Assembly: GCF_036194065.1 (NCBI RefSeq) | Contig: NZ_CP108095.1 | Location: forward strand, 3,534,001-3,598,000 | Direction: 5' to 3' | DNA from: Streptomyces sp. NBC_00239 | Lineage (GTDB): Bacteria > Actinomycetota > Actinomycetes > Streptomycetales > Streptomycetaceae | Length of the DNA: 64,000 nucleotides | Shown: positions 8,604 through 15,829 of the stretch, in pieces | How the letters are laid out: each line of letters opens with the position of its first letter | How positions within the stretch are numbered: the stretch's first letter is position 1 | Position numbers and translations under genes: made by a program | The notes under the pieces: generated by a model | What the model was told of the DNA's origin: nothing | The model's input: the letters and a program-made list of their open reading frames with translations, nothing else | Database searches by the model: none

Positions 8604-9623
8604 ATGGAGCACGTACGCGATCTCACGCTTCTGCCAAAAGCCCACCTGCACCTGCACTTCACCGGGTCGATGCGGCCCTCGACGCTGCTGGAGCTCGCCG
8701 ACAAGTACGGCGTGCGGCTGCCCGACGCGCTGACCGCGGACGAGCCGCCCAAGCTCCGTGCCACGGACGAGCGCGGCTGGTTCCGTTTCCAGCGCCTCTA
8801 CGACGCCGCCCGCGCCTGTCTGCGCGAGCCGGACGACATCCACCGGCTGGTCCGCGAGGCCGCCGAGGAGGACGTCCGGGACGGCGGCGGCTGGCTGGAG
8901 ATCCAGGTCGACCCCACCTCGTACGCCCCGCTGCTCGGCGGGATGATCCCGGCCATCGAGGTCATCCTCGACGCGGTCGACGCCGCGTCCCGGGACACCG
9001 GGCTCGGGATCCGGGTGCTGATCGCGGCGAACCGCATGAAGCACCCGCTCGACGCCCGCACCCTGGCCCGCCTCGCGGTGCGGTACGCGGACCGCGGCGT
9101 CGTCGGGTTCGGGCTGTCCAACGACGAGCGCCGGGGCATGGCCCGCGACTTCGACCGTGCCTTCGCCATCGCCCGGGAGGGCGGGCTGCTCGCCGCCCCG
9201 CACGGCGGGGAGCTGACCGGCCCCGCCTCGGTGCGGGACTGCCTGGACGATCTGCACGCCTCCCGGATCGGGCACGGCGTACGGGCGGCGGAGGACCCGC
9301 GGCTGCTGCGCAAGCTCGCGGAGCGCGGGGTGACCTGCGAGGTCTGTCCGGCGTCCAACGTGGCGCTGGGCGTCTACGAGAAGCCCGAGGACGTGCCGCT
9401 GCGGACGCTGTTCGACGCCGGGGTCCCGATGGCGCTGGGGGCGGACGACCCGCTGCTGTTCGGGTCGCGGCTGGCCGCGCAGTACGAGATCGCCCGCCGC
9501 CACCACGGGTTCACGGACCCGGAGCTGGCCGAGCTGGCACGGCAGTCGGTGCGAGGCTCAGCGGCGCCCGAGGGTGTCCGTGCGAAGCTCCTCGCGGGCA
9601 TCGACGACTGGCTCGCGGGCTGA
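8604..9623 (+). CDS. Adenosine deaminase family protein
   Basis: Predicted zinc hydrolase that deaminates adenosine or a related 6-aminopurine nucleoside. The ATG at 8604 has AGGA eight bases upstream and gives 339 residues; a GTG at 8586 is less likely. The metal motif AHLHLH (His14, 16, 18), HGGE (His200), the RIGHGVRA histidine and an Asp pair (Asp281-Asp282) are present. The usual SxxTDDP segment reads LGADDPLLF here. Streptomyces have several members of this family, including aminodeoxyfutalosine deaminases of menaquinone synthesis, so the exact substrate is open. Its last 66 bases overlap the convergent gene on the other strand. Confidence 0.82.
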   Translation: MEHVRDLTLLPKAHLHLHFTGSMRPSTLLELADKYGVRLPDALTADEPPKLRATDERGWFRFQRLYDAARACLREPDDIHRLVREAAEEDVRDGGGWLEIQVDPTSYAPLLGGMIPAIEVILDAVDAASRDTGLGIRVLIAANRMKHPLDARTLARLAVRYADRGVVGFGLSNDERRGMARDFDRAFAIAREGGLLAAPHGGELTGPASVRDCLDDLHASRIGHGVRAAEDPRLLRKLAERGVTCEVCPASNVALGVYEKPEDVPLRTLFDAGVPMALGADDPLLFGSRLAAQYEIARRHHGFTDPELAELARQSVRGSAAPEGVRAKLLAGIDDWLAG

Positions 9624-10082
9624 CGGGGGCCGGCCGGCGGGGGCGGGCGGCGCGCTGCCGATCCGGGTGAGGCGCAGGTCGCCCTCGTGGCAGTCGGCGC
9701 GCACCTGGCCGCCGGGGAAGCCGATCTCCAGGTGGGTGCGGCCGTGTTCGGGCAGGGCGAATTCGGCGACCGAGGAGATCGTTTCGCCGAGGTGGCGCAG
9801 GAGCGGGTGGTCGCCGAGGTCCTCGCCGATCTCGATGCGGCCCCAGGCGCCCATGTCGTGCGACTCGTAGGACTCGTGCGGGGCGGAGGCCTCGACGATC
9901 AGGCACCAGTCGGATCCGGTGGTGATGCGGGTGGCGTCGCCGAGGCCGTCGATCAGCCAGACGTCGAGGGGGACCTCGGAGCGTTCGCCCTCGTAGACGT
10001 GCCAGGACGCGACGATCCGCTCGATCGTCCGTCCCACCAGGCGTGTGGGATCCGTTCCGGTCCCGTGCAGGGGGCAGCGCAT
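9558..10082 (-). CDS. Conserved hypothetical protein downstream of murB
   Basis: A 174-residue soluble protein of unknown function. I do not recognise a named domain. The central part is well folded in appearance: it starts near RLVGRTIERIVASW, is rich in acidic residues, and includes WCLIVEASAPHESYE and a beta-rich HLEIGFPGGQVRADC segment. The last 30 residues are Pro/Ala-rich and overlap the end of the deaminase gene in the opposite direction. The ATG at 10082 has GGAGGA upstream at a long spacing of 12 bases. It follows murB by 47 bases on the same strand and is probably cotranscribed. Confidence 0.65.
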   Translation of the reverse strand: MRCPLHGTGTDPTRLVGRTIERIVASWHVYEGERSEVPLDVWLIDGLGDATRITTGSDWCLIVEASAPHESYESHDMGAWGRIEIGEDLGDHPLLRHLGETISSVAEFALPEHGRTHLEIGFPGGQVRADCHEGDLRLTRIGSAPPAPAGRPPSAREPVVDAREELRTDTLGRR

Positions 10083-10129
10083 GGCCGGCCGCGGTCCTCC
10101 GGTGTCCTCGGGTCTTCTCGGGTGTGTCC

Positions 10130-11185
10130 TCAGATGCTGACGCCGACCGTCACCGGTTCGTTGATCAGGGTGACGCCGAAGGCGGCGTGGACTCCCGCGA
10201 CGACCTCGCGGGCGAGTGCCAGGAGGTCCTCGGTGGTGGCCTCGCCGCGGTTGGTCAGGGCGAGGGGGTGCTTGGTGGAGATGCGGGCGGGTCCGCTGCC
10301 GTAGCCCTTGGTGAAGCCCGCCTTGTCGATGAGCCAGGCCGCGGAGGTCTTCGTACGGCCCTCGCCGGCGGGGTAGGCGGGCGGGGCGGTGTCGGCGCCG
10401 AGCCGGTCGTGGACGCGCGCGACGAAGGCGGCGTAGTCCTCGTCGGTCAGGATCGGGTTGGTGAAGAAGGAGCCGGCCGACCAGGTGTCGTGGTCGGCGG
10501 GGTCCAGCACCATGCCCTTGCCGGCGCGCAGCCGCAGGACGGTCTCGCGGGCGGCGGCGAGCGGGACCCGGTCGCCGGCCTCGACGCCGAGGGCGCGGGC
10601 CGTCTCGGGGTACCGGAGCGGGGCGGACAGGCCGTCGGCGTCCTCCAGGCCGAAGCGCACGCGCAGGACGACGTACCGGTCGGGCCGGTCCTTGAAGCGG
10701 CTGTGGCGGTAGGAGAACTCGCACTCGGCGTTGGTCAGGGTGACCGTTTCGCCGCGGCTGCGGTCGTAGGCGACGACCTCGGTGATGGTGCCGGAGACTT
10801 CCTGGCCGTAGGCGCCGACGTTCTGGATCGGGGTGGCGCCGGCCGAGCCGGGGATGCCGGCGAGGCATTCGAGGCCGGCCAGGCCTGCCTCGACGGTGCG
10901 GGCGACGGCGTCGCTCCAGTTCTCGCCGGCGGCGAGCTCCACGGTGGTGCCGTCGATGCGGACGCCGGTGGTCGCGATGCGCAGGGCGGTGCCCTCGAAG
11001 CCCTTGTCCCCGATGACGAGGTTGCTGCCGCCTCCGATGACCAGGAGCGGGGTGCCCTGGGAGTCGGCCGCGCGGACGGCGTCGACGACTTCTGCGTCGG
11101 TGGTCGCGGTGACCAGCCGGGTGGCCGGACCGCCGAGCCGGAAGGTGGTCAGCGGGGCGAGGGGGGCGTCGTGGAGTTCCTGCAC
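10130..11185 (-). CDS. murB: UDP-N-acetylenolpyruvoylglucosamine reductase
   Basis: FAD enzyme that reduces UDP-GlcNAc-enolpyruvate to UDP-MurNAc with NADPH in the cytosol, an essential step of peptidoglycan synthesis. The 351-residue product has the FAD-binding segments LVIGGGSNLVIGD and GIPGSAGATPIQNVGAYGQE, the catalytic-domain motif WSAGSFFTNP and AAWLIDKAG. It belongs to the longer class lacking the type II deletion. The start is a GTG at 11185 without a visible Shine-Dalgarno sequence. TACTCT lies eight bases before it, so the transcript may be leaderless. Conserved actinobacterial neighbour of the hadAB-rpmG-tRNA block. Confidence 0.95.
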   Translation of the reverse strand: MQELHDAPLAPLTTFRLGGPATRLVTATTDAEVVDAVRAADSQGTPLLVIGGGSNLVIGDKGFEGTALRIATTGVRIDGTTVELAAGENWSDAVARTVEAGLAGLECLAGIPGSAGATPIQNVGAYGQEVSGTITEVVAYDRSRGETVTLTNAECEFSYRHSRFKDRPDRYVVLRVRFGLEDADGLSAPLRYPETARALGVEAGDRVPLAAARETVLRLRAGKGMVLDPADHDTWSAGSFFTNPILTDEDYAAFVARVHDRLGADTAPPAYPAGEGRTKTSAAWLIDKAGFTKGYGSGPARISTKHPLALTNRGEATTEDLLALAREVVAGVHAAFGVTLINEPVTVGVSI

Positions 11186-11195
11186 GTGGACAAGA

Positions 11196-11240
11196 GTACG
11201 GTCCGTGGCCCTGCCTTCCCGGCGGGGCCACGGACCGTAC
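11196..11240 (-). terminator. Terminator after the MFS gene
   Basis: A 15-bp perfect stem (11196-11210 with 11226-11240) and a 15-base loop lie between the transporter stop and the murB start. No U run follows, so it could also be part of the murB control region. Confidence 0.6.
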
Positions 11241-11278
11241 GGGGGTTCCCGGTGCGCGGTTGCTCACACCGCGGCCGG

Positions 11279-12736
11279 TCATACGGCGGCCGGACGGCGC
11301 TCCTCGTCCTCCCGGGCACCGGCGGTCGTGCCCGCGGCGACCACGGTGGCGGCGGACCGGGACCTGGCGGGGATCAGGAGGGCGGCGAGGGCGGCGAGGG
11401 CGACCGCGCCGGCCCCGATCCAGAGGGCCGGGACGGTGCCGTCGGTGAACGCCTGGGGGCTCTCGTACCCGCCCTGGCCTGCGAAGACGGAGGACAGGAC
11501 GGCCACGCCGAGGGCTCCGCCGACTTCGCGCAGGGCGTTGTTGGCGCCGGAGGCCATGCCGTGGTCGGCGGGTCCGACGGTGGACATCAGCACGTTGGCG
11601 GCGGGGGCGATGAAGAGCGCCATGCCGATGCCGCCGAGGATCAGGGCGGGCAGCAGGAGGACGTAGGAGACGCCGGGCTCCAGGGTGGCGGCGAACCAGG
11701 ACAGTCCCGCGGCCTGGAGGGCGAGGCCGGCGACGACGACGGGGCGGCCGCCGATGCGGTCGGAGAGGATTCCGGCGAGCGGAGCGACGAGCATGGGCAT
11801 GGCGGTCCAGGGCAGCATCCGGATGCCGGCCTCGGTGGGCGAGAACCCGGCGACGCCCTGGAGGAACTGGGCGAGCAGGAAGATCGAGCCGAACATGCCG
11901 AGGAACATCAGCAGGCTGGCCGCGTTGATGCCGAAGAAGCCGCGGTTGCGGAAGAGCTTCATGGGCAGCAGGGGGTGTTTGCTGCGGAAGCCGTGGTGGA
12001 CGAACCCGCCGGTGAGCGCCGCGCCGCCGATCAGGCCGGTGAGTACGGGGGCGCTGGTCCAGCCCTCGGCGTTGGCGTTGACCAGGCCGTAGACGATGCC
12101 GAAGAGGCCGAAGCTGATCAGCAGGGTGCCGGGGACGTCGAGGCGGGCGCCGGGGGCGGTGGACTCGGCGAGCCGGAAGCGGGCGAGCGGCAGCAGGGCC
12201 AGGCCGATCGGCACGTTCAGCCAGAAGATCCACTGCCAGGAGATGTGCTCGGTGAGGGTGCCGCCGATGAGGGGGCCGCTGGCGATGGCGATGCCGGTGA
12301 CGGCTCCGTAGATGCCGAGGGCCATGCCCCGGCGGGCGGCGGGGACGGCGGCGGTCAGCAGGGTGAGGGTGAGCGGCATCATGATCGCGGCGCCGACGCC
12401 CTGGACCGCGCGGGCGGCGATCAGCTCGTCGATGCCCGGGGAGAGGGCGGCTGCCGCGGAGGCGCCGGTGAAGATGGTGAGGCCGGCCAGGAAGAGGCGG
12501 CGGCGGCCGAAGCGGTCGCCGAGGGCCGCGCCGAGCATCAGGAGGACGGCGAAGGTGAGCGTGTAGGCGTTCACCGTCCATTCGAGGTCCTCCAGCGCGC
12601 CGCCGAGGTCCGTGCGGATGGCGGGCAGGGCGGTGGTGACGACGAGGTTGTCGAGGGCCGCCATGAAGCTGGCGGCGCCGGTGATGACGAGGGCCCACAC
12701 GGCGGGTCCGCGCAGGGTGGTGGGCTGCTGGTTCAT
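11279..12736 (-). CDS. MFS drug exporter, DHA2 (EmrB/QacA) family
   Basis: Predicted 14-helix proton-coupled exporter of the cytoplasmic membrane, 485 residues. Typical features are the N-terminal ALDNLVVTTALP motif D1, the loop 2-3 motif GAALGDRFGRRR, the motif C-like segment GAVTGIAIASGPLIGGTL and the family pair SWQWIFWLNVPIG. The substrate is not predictable. The ATG at 12736 has GGGGAAG upstream. A TetR gene lies upstream on the same strand, and the operator between them matches the one in front of the regulator, so the exporter is very likely its repression target. Confidence 0.9.
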   Translation of the reverse strand: MNQQPTTLRGPAVWALVITGAASFMAALDNLVVTTALPAIRTDLGGALEDLEWTVNAYTLTFAVLLMLGAALGDRFGRRRLFLAGLTIFTGASAAAALSPGIDELIAARAVQGVGAAIMMPLTLTLLTAAVPAARRGMALGIYGAVTGIAIASGPLIGGTLTEHISWQWIFWLNVPIGLALLPLARFRLAESTAPGARLDVPGTLLISFGLFGIVYGLVNANAEGWTSAPVLTGLIGGAALTGGFVHHGFRSKHPLLPMKLFRNRGFFGINAASLLMFLGMFGSIFLLAQFLQGVAGFSPTEAGIRMLPWTAMPMLVAPLAGILSDRIGGRPVVVAGLALQAAGLSWFAATLEPGVSYVLLLPALILGGIGMALFIAPAANVLMSTVGPADHGMASGANNALREVGGALGVAVLSSVFAGQGGYESPQAFTDGTVPALWIGAGAVALAALAALLIPARSRSAATVVAAGTTAGAREDEERRPAAV

Positions 12737-12751
12737 CGCTTCCCCTTGGTT

Positions 12752-12771
12752 GTTAGTTATTGCTGACTAAC
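12752..12771 (-). promoter_or_regulatory. TetR operator at the MFS promoter
   Basis: Palindrome GTTAGT-N8-ACTAAC, 16-35 bases before the exporter start. The same half-sites and spacing occur in front of the TetR gene at 13393-13412. No clear -35 or -10 pair was recognised here. Confidence 0.8.
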
Positions 12772-12790
12772 TTTCTCGGGCAGAAAAACA

Positions 12791-12813
12791 CGCGCGCCAC
12801 CCCGTGGCGCGCG
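12791..12813 (-). terminator. Terminator of the TetR gene
   Basis: CGCGCGCCAC (12791-12800) pairs perfectly with GTGGCGCGCG (12804-12813) around a CCC loop and is followed on the minus strand by TGTTTTTCTG. It starts one base after the regulator stop, separating its transcript from the exporter. Confidence 0.88.
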
Positions 12814-12814
12814 C

Positions 12815-13384
12815 TCACTTCTCCAGGCGCCCCTTGGCCCGGGCCGAGGGGTACAGGCCCTCCCAGATGGGGTGGTCCGGCTTGAATCCCATGGCGGCGA
12901 GGGTGTTGATCAGCATCCCGAACGCCATGAACGTCGTGGTCTCCTTCTCGTCCGCGCCCAAGGGCACGTGAACGGTGTTCCACAGCTCCAGCCAGCCGGT
13001 GCGGACCATCTCGCCGAACTCGTGCTCGCCGGCGGCCTCGGCGGCCCCCACGGCGACGTACGTCTGGAGCTGCATCTGGAGCTTGTCGGGATCGTCGGCG
13101 ATCAGCTGCGTGTACGCGTTCGCCATCGCGTCCAGCGCCTCCTCGCCCTCCAGCCCCTCCGCGGCGTCGGCGAAGACCTCGCGGGTCTCCTCCATGCAGC
13201 GGGTGGCGGCGGCGAGGAAGATGGCCTGCTTGTTCGGGAAGAGCCGGAACAGGTACGGCTGCGACACGCCCACCCGCTTGGCGATCGCCTCGGTGGACGT
13301 GCCGTAGTACCCGCCGCGCGCGAATTCGTGCATCGCCGCGCGGATGACGCTCTCGCGCCGCTCTCCCGCACTCATCCTGACCAT
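12815..13384 (-). CDS. TetR family transcriptional regulator
   Basis: DNA-binding repressor of 189 residues. The N-terminal helix-turn-helix spans about residues 10-57, with the family pattern RVGVSQPYLFRLFPNKQAIF, and the C-terminal domain should bind an inducer. The start at 13384 has no Shine-Dalgarno sequence but lies six bases after a -10 element, so the message may be leaderless. A second ATG three codons in is possible. Identical palindromes sit in its own promoter and before the downstream MFS exporter. This points to autoregulation and control of efflux, with the pump substrate as the likely inducer. Confidence 0.93.
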   Translation of the reverse strand: MVRMSAGERRESVIRAAMHEFARGGYYGTSTEAIAKRVGVSQPYLFRLFPNKQAIFLAAATRCMEETREVFADAAEGLEGEEALDAMANAYTQLIADDPDKLQMQLQTYVAVGAAEAAGEHEFGEMVRTGWLELWNTVHVPLGADEKETTTFMAFGMLINTLAAMGFKPDHPIWEGLYPSARAKGRLEK

Positions 13385-13390
13385 GCATCG

Positions 13391-13420
13391 AAGTTAGTAC
13401 TCAATCACTAACTCCGTCAA
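13391..13420 (-). promoter_or_regulatory. TetR promoter with embedded operator
   Basis: On the minus strand TTGACG (13420-13415) and TAACTT (13396-13391) are 18 bases apart. The palindrome GTTAGT-N8-ACTAAC (13393-13412) fills the spacer and touches the -10. This is a classic autorepression layout, with the start codon six bases after the -10. Confidence 0.75.
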
Positions 13421-13498
13421 GGGTGGCTGTGCGCGGGCCGGAAGCGGCGGGGAGGGGGGTCGGAGGGCCGGGCGGGAACGGGCTCCCTGGCCGAGGGC

Positions 13499-13680
13499 GC
13501 GGGCTCCCGGGCCCGGGGGCGCGGGCTCCCGAGCCCGAGGGTGCGGGCTCCCGAGCCCGAGGGTGCGGGCTCCCGAGCCCGAGGGTGCGGGCTCCCGAGC
13601 CCGAGGGTGCGGGCTCCCGGGCCGAGGGTGCGGGCTCCCGGGCCGAGGGTGCGGGCTCCCGGGCCGAGGGCCGCGCGGGC
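13499..13680. repeat. Tandem array of eight 21-22-bp repeats
   Basis: GGGCTCCCG recurs at 13501, 13523, 13545, 13567, 13589, 13611, 13632 and 13653, giving five periods of 22 bp then two of 21 bp. The 22-bp units contain the small palindrome GGGCTC-CC-GAGCCC. The 21-bp units differ by one deleted base. There are no unique spacers, so this is a minisatellite, not CRISPR. The surrounding gap (13421-13768) has no convincing gene; its long open frame is produced by the repeats. Confidence 0.9.
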
Positions 13681-13768
13681 GGCCGCCGGCCCGGGAAGGG
13701 GCCGCCGTGAAGCGAGGGGGGCGCGGAGCCCCCGGCCCGACTGCCGGGCCGGGGCGGCCGCGGTGGGG

Positions 13769-14197
13769 CTAGGAGAGCTGTACGACCGCGCGCGACATGC
13801 CGAGGACCTTCTGGCCCGCGCTCATCGCGGTGAGGTCCACGCGGACCCGGTTGTCGTCCAGCTTGGCGGCCACCTTGGCGCTGACCTCGATCAGGGCGCC
13901 CTCGTCGTCGTTCGGGACCACGACCGGCTTGGTGAAGCGCACGCCGTACTCGACCACCGCGGCCGGGTCGCCGGCCCAGTCGGTGACGACGCGGATCGCC
14001 TCGGCCATGGTGAACATGCCGTGCGCGATGACGTCCGGCAGGCCCACCTCCTTGGCGAACTTCTCGTTCCAGTGGATCGGGTTGAAGTCGCCGGAGGCGC
14101 CCGCGTACTGCACCAGCGTGGCGCGGGTCACGGGGAAGCTCGCGGCCGGCAGCTCGGTGCCGACCTCGACCTCCTCGTACGAGATCTTGGCGGTCAT
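13769..14197 (-). CDS. MaoC-like hotdog dehydratase subunit (HadB-like)
   Basis: A 142-residue hotdog-fold protein resembling the catalytic HadB subunit of the actinobacterial (3R)-hydroxyacyl dehydratase. The hydratase 2 motif appears as ASGDFNPIHWNEKFAKEVGLPDVIAHGMFTM (residues about 34-64), with the catalytic Asp and His in GDFNPIH. The start lies one base after the stop of the partner gene (TGA-G-ATG), so translation is coupled. The pair sits beside rpmG and murB, the place of hadABC in mycobacteria. In a Streptomyces without mycolic acids the substrate is probably another acyl thioester. Role inferred. Confidence 0.85.
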   Translation of the reverse strand: MTAKISYEEVEVGTELPAASFPVTRATLVQYAGASGDFNPIHWNEKFAKEVGLPDVIAHGMFTMAEAIRVVTDWAGDPAAVVEYGVRFTKPVVVPNDDEGALIEVSAKVAAKLDDNRVRVDLTAMSAGQKVLGMSRAVVQLS

Positions 14198-14198
14198 C

Positions 14199-14654
14199 TC
14201 AGGCCTCCTCGGCGGCGGCGCGGGCGACGAGCTTCGTCCAGGCGGTCACGACGTGCTCGCCGGTCGCGTCGTGGACCTCGCCGCGGATGTCCAGGATGTC
14301 GTTGCCCGCCATCGACTTGATCGCCTCGATGGTGGACGTGACGGAGAGGCGGTCGCCCGCCCGCACCGGGCGGGTGTACGCGAACTTCTGGTCGCCGTGC
14401 ACGACGCGGTTGTAGTCGAGCCCCAGCTGCGGGTCCGCGATGACCTGGCCGGCCGCCTTGAACGTGATGGCAAACACAAAGGTCGGCGGAGCGATCACGT
14501 CGGGATGGCCGAGCGCCTTGGCCGCTTCCGGGTCGGTGTACGCGGCATTGGCGTCGCCCACCGCCTCCGCGAATTCCCGGATCTTCTCGCGGCCGACCTC
14601 GTAGGGCTCGGTGGGCGGATAGGCCCGCCCCACGAAGGACTGGTCGAGCGCCAT
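14199..14654 (-). CDS. MaoC-like N-terminal hotdog dehydratase subunit (HadA-like, UPF0336)
   Basis: A 151-residue hotdog protein that should pair with the next gene to form a heterodimeric enoyl hydratase/dehydratase. The HadA/UPF0336 pattern is present: FVGRAYPPTEPYEVGREKI at the N-terminus, GDANAAYTDPEAAKALGHPDVIAPPTF and a hotdog helix. It lacks the full catalytic Asp-His motif, as expected for the non-catalytic, substrate-binding subunit. The ATG at 14654 has AGGAGGAG upstream. It lies downstream of rpmG. Confidence 0.85.
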   Translation of the reverse strand: MALDQSFVGRAYPPTEPYEVGREKIREFAEAVGDANAAYTDPEAAKALGHPDVIAPPTFVFAITFKAAGQVIADPQLGLDYNRVVHGDQKFAYTRPVRAGDRLSVTSTIEAIKSMAGNDILDIRGEVHDATGEHVVTAWTKLVARAAAEEA

Positions 14655-14716
14655 GGCTCACTCCTCCTGGTCGAACTGATCAAGCCGATCGAATGATCGA
14701 CTGCCCCAAACGCCAC

Positions 14717-14745
14717 GAGGCCGCCCCCTGAATGGGGACGACCTC
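14717..14745 (-). terminator. Terminator after rpmG
   Basis: GAGGCCGCCCCC (14717-14728) and GGGGACGACCTC (14734-14745) form a 12-bp stem with two G-U pairs in the minus-strand RNA and a 5-base loop, followed by GUGGCGUUUG. It lies 33 bases after rpmG. Confidence 0.7.
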
Positions 14746-14778
14746 ATGACTAAGCCTGTATACGAAGACTCGCTAGGG

Positions 14779-14943
14779 TCAGCGGGTCTCGCGGTGCGCG
14801 GTGTGCGAGTTGCAGCGCGGGCAGTGCTTCTTCATCTCCATGCGATCCGGGTTGTTACGCCGGTTCTTCTTGGTGATGTAGTTCCGCTCCTTGCACTCCA
14901 CGCAGGCCAGCGTGATCTTCGGGCGGACGTCGGTGGCAGCCAC
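14779..14943 (-). CDS. rpmG: 50S ribosomal protein L33
   Basis: Small 54-residue ribosomal protein. The GTG at 14943 has AAGGAG at good spacing, and the product starts [20 protein letters not shown]. The two CxxC pairs (CVEC and CPRC) are intact, so this is the zinc-binding (C+) form. Streptomyces often also have a zinc-independent copy, not seen here. It follows tRNA-Met and precedes the hotdog dehydratase pair. Confidence 0.96.
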   Translation of the reverse strand: MAATDVRPKITLACVECKERNYITKKNRRNNPDRMEMKKHCPRCNSHTAHRETR

Positions 14944-15041
14944 GTGAGTGCTCCTTGACGGACGGGTGGACGGATGAACGCATAAAAGAGTAGCCGATCG
15001 GGAGACCGACCCCACAATCGGCTACTTTGGTGCTGCTTGAG

Positions 15042-15114
15042 TAGCGGTGACCGGACTTGAACCGGTGACACAGCGATTATGAGCCGCTTGCTCTACCAAC
15101 TGAGCTACACCGCT
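15042..15114 (-). tRNA. tRNA-Met (CAT anticodon, elongator type)
   Basis: Acceptor arms AGCGGTG and CACCGCT pair fully and the anticodon loop CTCATAA gives CAT. The paired first acceptor position argues against the initiator, which usually has an unpaired base there. Discriminator A; CCA not encoded. A tRNA-Ile with lysidine is an unlikely alternative. Confidence 0.93.
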
Positions 15115-15164
15115 TTGATGTGATCTGCCCCTCACCGCAAGCAGTGAGGGACCGTTCACACCAG

Positions 15165-15237
15165 AGCCCCAATGCGGAATCGAACCGCAGACCTTCTCCT
15201 TACCATGGAGACGCTCTACCGACTGAGCTATTGGGGC
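15165..15237 (-). tRNA. tRNA-Thr (GGT anticodon)
   Basis: Acceptor arms GCCCCAA and TTGGGGC pair perfectly, the anticodon stem TCTCC/GGAGA holds the loop ATGGTAA with anticodon GGT, and the T arm is normal. It lies 50 bases upstream of tRNA-Met and is probably cotranscribed with it and rpmG. Confidence 0.95.
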
Positions 15238-15248
15238 GAGCGATGAAG

Positions 15249-15278
15249 ACATTACACGGTTGCCCGCCGATCGCCCAA
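15249..15278 (-). promoter_or_regulatory. Possible promoter of tRNA-Thr/tRNA-Met
   Basis: TTGGGC (15278-15273) and TAATGT (15254-15249) are 18 bases apart on the minus strand, about 12 bases before the tRNA-Thr 5' end. The -35 match is only partial. Confidence 0.4.
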
Positions 15279-15829
15279 ATCCTTTGCGGCAAGGGGCCTC
15301 GGGGGCCTCTCGCGGGGAGCTTTTCGACCGTCCCGGAGCCCTCCCGAACCCCCTCCGAAACCCCTTCCGAACCCCCCTCACCAGGCCGCTCACCAGCCCC
15401 TCTGCGGTCTCCCGGCGGGCCCTTGACGGGCCTTCGGCGAGGCGCCGCCGGCCCCTCCCGGAGCTCCCCCGGGACCGCCGCCACGAGGTCCCCGGAGGGG
15501 CGTTCCGCACGCCGGCGAAACCCCCGCAGAAGCCTCAACCGGATCGCGGCGGAACCTGTCCCGAAAGCCCCCTGAGCGGGTCCGTCCGCGGCCCTTCCGC
15601 GGCACCATCGGGGGTCGCCCGAAGGCTGCCCGAGGGTCGCTCCGCGAGCCCCTCCGCACCCCGGCCCGCCGGGGCACCACACCGGTACGACTATTGCCCT
15701 CCTCCGCGATCGGGGACCCGGCGCGCCCTAGGCTCGGGTCACGCTGTGTGATCTTGGGCCGCGCCCGCCATCCGCGCAGCACCCCCCGCCGCCGACGTCG
15801 CCAGGAACGCCGAGCCCCGCAGGAGCGCG
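15279..15829. other. Gene-free gap of about 550 bases
   Basis: Several long open frames exist but have low-complexity Pro/Arg/Gly products and no ribosome-binding sites. At 15339-15377 the minus strand has four closely spaced G tracts with short loops, a possible G-quadruplex. Nothing else was recognised. Confidence 0.6.

Noticed and set aside
9558..12698. One very long minus-strand frame of over 1000 codons
   Set aside because: Most of it is the shadow of murB and the MFS exporter in another frame; only the last 175 codons are a plausible gene.
13499..13680. Regular repeats as a CRISPR array
   Set aside because: Units follow one another directly with no unique spacers, and no cas genes are present.
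13423..13710. Long open frame across the 22-bp repeats encoding a repeated PEPEGAGSRA-type peptide
   Set aside because: It is generated by the GC-rich tandem repeat, has no ribosome-binding site or family resemblance, and alternative frames across the repeat are equally open.
15042..15114. Initiator tRNA-fMet
   Set aside because: The first acceptor pair is A-U rather than mismatched, so the elongator form is more likely.
15260..15751. Overlapping frames in the gap downstream of tRNA-Thr
   Set aside because: Products are Pro/Arg-rich and low complexity on both strands with no start signals; typical shadow frames of high-GC DNA.
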